Source of the DNA: Ustilago trichophora
Lineage: Eukaryota > Basidiomycota > Ustilaginomycetes > Ustilaginales > Ustilaginaceae
Length of the DNA: 64,000 nt
NCBI GenBank assembly: GCA_900323505.1
Contig: OOIN01000003.1
Span: forward strand, 806,001-870,000
Reading direction: 5' to 3'
Positions 62,401-64,000 of this stretch are shown here, piece by piece. The stretch's first letter is position 1, and every line of letters begins with the position of its first letter. Under the pieces are notes generated by a model. The model searched no databases. It was not told the origin of the DNA and saw nothing but the letters and a program-made list of their open reading frames with translations. A program made the position numbers and the translations under genes.

Positions 62401-63315
62401 GGTGTCTGCTCTCAAAAGTGGCCCGCCGTCGACATGCCTTTCTCGGAGAGTGGTATGCAGCCGGATGTGATTATCAACCCCCACGCCTTCCCGTCGCGAA
62501 TGACGATCGGCATGTTAATCGAGTCGATTGCCGGCAAAGCAGGTGCCATGCACGGCATTGCGCAGGATTCCACCCCGTTCACTTTCAGCGAAGATTTCAC
62601 GCCCACCGAGTTCTTTGGTGAGCAGCTCAAGGCTGCCGGGTACAACCACGTCGGTAACGAGCCCATGTACTCGGGTATCACTGGTCAGGAGCTGCGCGCC
62701 GATATCTATCTGGGAGTCGTCTACTACCAGCGTCTGCGTCACATGGTCAACGACAAGTTCCAGGTGCGAACCACAGGTCCCGTCCACGCGCTGACACGAC
62801 AGCCTATCAAGGGTAGGAAGCGTGCCGGTGGTATCCGATTCGGTGAGATGGAGCGTGATGCGCTTCTCGCACACGGAACGTCGTATATGCTGCAGGACAG
62901 GTTGATGAACTGTTCCGACTACTCGACGTCGTACGTCTGCCGCACATGTGGTTCGCTCCTCTCGGTCGGATTCGACACTGCCGCCTCTACACAGCACAAC
63001 GGTGCCGGCGGTGCCATCTCGACCATCGACGTCACTACTCAGGGCACCACCCCGATTCTGGGTCCCAACGGCGAATTCTGCCGTGTCTGCAGAGCCGAAG
63101 ACGAAGTTCGTCGTCAACAGGGCCTTGAACCGCTGCGTGGCAAACGTCAGCCCATCGAAGGCGTCGAGGGCCACATTGGCATCCCGCAATCCAACGTGAT
63201 CAACAATGTGACTGGTGGCGATCTGGATGTGGTGGCGGTGCCATATGTACTCAAGTACCTCGTCGCCGAACTGGCGGCCATGGGTATCAAGATGAGCTTC
63301 GGAGTCTCGCCTTAA
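59446..63315 (+). CDS. RPA135: RNA polymerase I second-largest subunit RPA135 (A135)
   Basis: 1289 residues, single exon, from ATG 59446 (Ser-rich start, then KAARQEAG). Pol I-specific features: [10 protein letters not shown]-like segment ([11 protein letters not shown]), [20 protein letters not shown] in the lobe, [11 protein letters not shown], and the RPB2-like core [50 protein letters not shown]. Active-centre blocks: [38 protein letters not shown] and [15 protein letters not shown]. The C-terminal zinc ribbon is CRTC...CRVC, then GIKMSF. Known role: catalytic-core subunit of Pol I, which transcribes the 35S rDNA in the nucleolus. Length is slightly above yeast A135 (1203). The reverse strand is also open for about 890 codons here, a codon-usage artefact. 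Confidence 0.97.
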   Translation: [1289 protein letters not shown]

Positions 63316-63578
63316 GAACAAATGCATCGGTCGTGGTTGTTTTCTTTACATATCTCTGCCTCAGCATCAGTTTTGACTTCAATAATCCAGTTGTTTCAGT
63401 AGTTCCGGTGCTGCCTTCAGGTCCGTTTGCCGGAAAGAAGAGGCTTGAAGTGTCGTCAGAGACTTTATTGGAGACGTGTGAATGGTTCGGAATGGTATCT
63501 GGCTCGATGATGTCGCGACGTGCTGCAAAATGCAGACCTGGCGTAAGTCAGAGAAGTGCAGGCGGTCACGGAGAAAGG
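63316..63578. other. 3' spacer downstream of RPA135
   Basis: 263 bases between the RPA135 stop and the stop of the opposing partial gene. Nothing recognised. Confidence 0.5.
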
Positions 63579-63870
63579 CTAAGATGACATTCCGGGCGGA
63601 AGGTCTTTGGTCTTCTGAGGAGAGACGCCTGGCTTGTTCATAGAGCTAGACCTTTCGGTCGGTGTTGGTGCTGCACCGGAATCGGCTACCATTTCTGATC
63701 TTTCCCATCGTTGAAAAATCCACGACAGAAGCTTCTGCCGTTCAAAGGGTTCGTCGAGATGAACGCTGATCTCTGATTTGCACGAGTCGGAGGCCGTCTC
63801 TTTAGCCTCAATTGACTTTGCTACGACCGCAAGCGAATTCGATTTAGAGCCAGCCTTGCATGAAGCGCAT
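63579..63870 (-). CDS. Last exon of an unidentified gene (5' part outside window)
   Basis: On the minus strand, a CTGAC branch site, C/T-rich tract and CAACACAG (63871-63899) precede a frame that runs to a stop at 63579. Read with a split first codon it gives about 97 residues: CASCKAGSKSNSLAVV, then CKSEISVHLDEPF, a Trp-rich segment (LLSWIFQRWERSE) and a Ser/Thr/Pro tail. I recognise no family. The preceding 130 bases at the window edge would be intron plus part of another exon. The splice pattern is the only support. Confidence 0.35.
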
Positions 63871-64000
63871 CTGTGTTGACGAACAGACACGGAGAGAGTC
63901 AGGATTCGCAGAGTCTTGTCCAAGATCGGCGATTGAACTCAAGACCTTGCGTGCGAGAAGATGTGCGCGCAAGAGAGAGGAAGCTGCAAGGCGAGGTTAA

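Noticed and set aside
59812..62484. 890-codon open frame on the minus strand within RPA135
   Set aside because: It is exactly antisense to a strongly conserved gene, has no family features and follows from GC-rich codon use of the sense strand.
1..64000. Search for CRISPR arrays, intact transposons, LTR pairs or prophage
   Set aside because: None seen; repeats present are microsatellites and short tandem units only.

Overview
The window looks like nuclear DNA of a basidiomycete fungus, most likely a smut (Ustilaginales). The coding genes are all eukaryotic or fungal: U3 snoRNP WD40 proteins, VAC8, a velvet factor, a KRE2-type mannosyltransferase and a formin. Most genes are one long uninterrupted exon. 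Where introns occur they are short (about 50-230 bases) with GTRAGT donors, CTRAY-like branch sites and CAG acceptors. The smut assignment is recognition and inference; no species can be named from the sequence alone.

Layout, left to right: PP4R3/PSY2-like phosphatase 4 subunit (-, runs off the left edge); UTP12/DIP2 (+); C2H2 zinc-finger protein (-); KRE2/MNT1-family mannosyltransferase (+); 2OG-Fe(II) oxygenase (-); Maf nucleotide pyrophosphatase with seven exons (+); tiny cytochrome c oxidase VIIa-like subunit with three exons (-); VAC8 (+); cytochrome c oxidase VIa (-); VelB-like velvet factor (-); a 6-kb gene-poor stretch; RNase P/MRP subunit POP4 (+); catalase-like heme protein (-); chitin deacetylase with a broken frame (-); a 5S rRNA gene (+); mitochondrial ribosomal protein mS23 (-); a diaphanous-type formin (+); glutathione reductase (-); an unknown four-TM protein (-); MRM2-like mitochondrial rRNA methyltransferase with three exons (-); ArsB/CitM-type ion permease (+); UTP18 (-); porphobilinogen deaminase (+); RNA polymerase I subunit RPA135 (+); and the last exon of an unidentified gene (-) at the right edge.

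Strands alternate almost perfectly, so most neighbours are convergent pairs sharing a short 3' spacer or divergent pairs sharing a promoter. Ribosome and RNA-processing genes are over-represented (UTP12, UTP18, RPA135, POP4, MRM2, mS23, 5S rRNA), as are mitochondrial/heme/redox genes (COX VIa, COX VIIa, HEM3, glutathione reductase). This is probably ordinary eukaryotic gene order rather than an operon-like system. I saw no intact transposon, CRISPR array or convincing tRNA gene.

Points most worth a second look: an 82-codon AUG-less frame upstream of glutathione reductase that reads like a mitochondrial presequence; a one-base frameshift in the chitin deacetylase; a 15-bp perfect hairpin in the COX VIIa promoter; an eight-unit GTACN array in the oxygenase/Maf divergent promoter; and the long gene-poor region upstream of the velvet gene.
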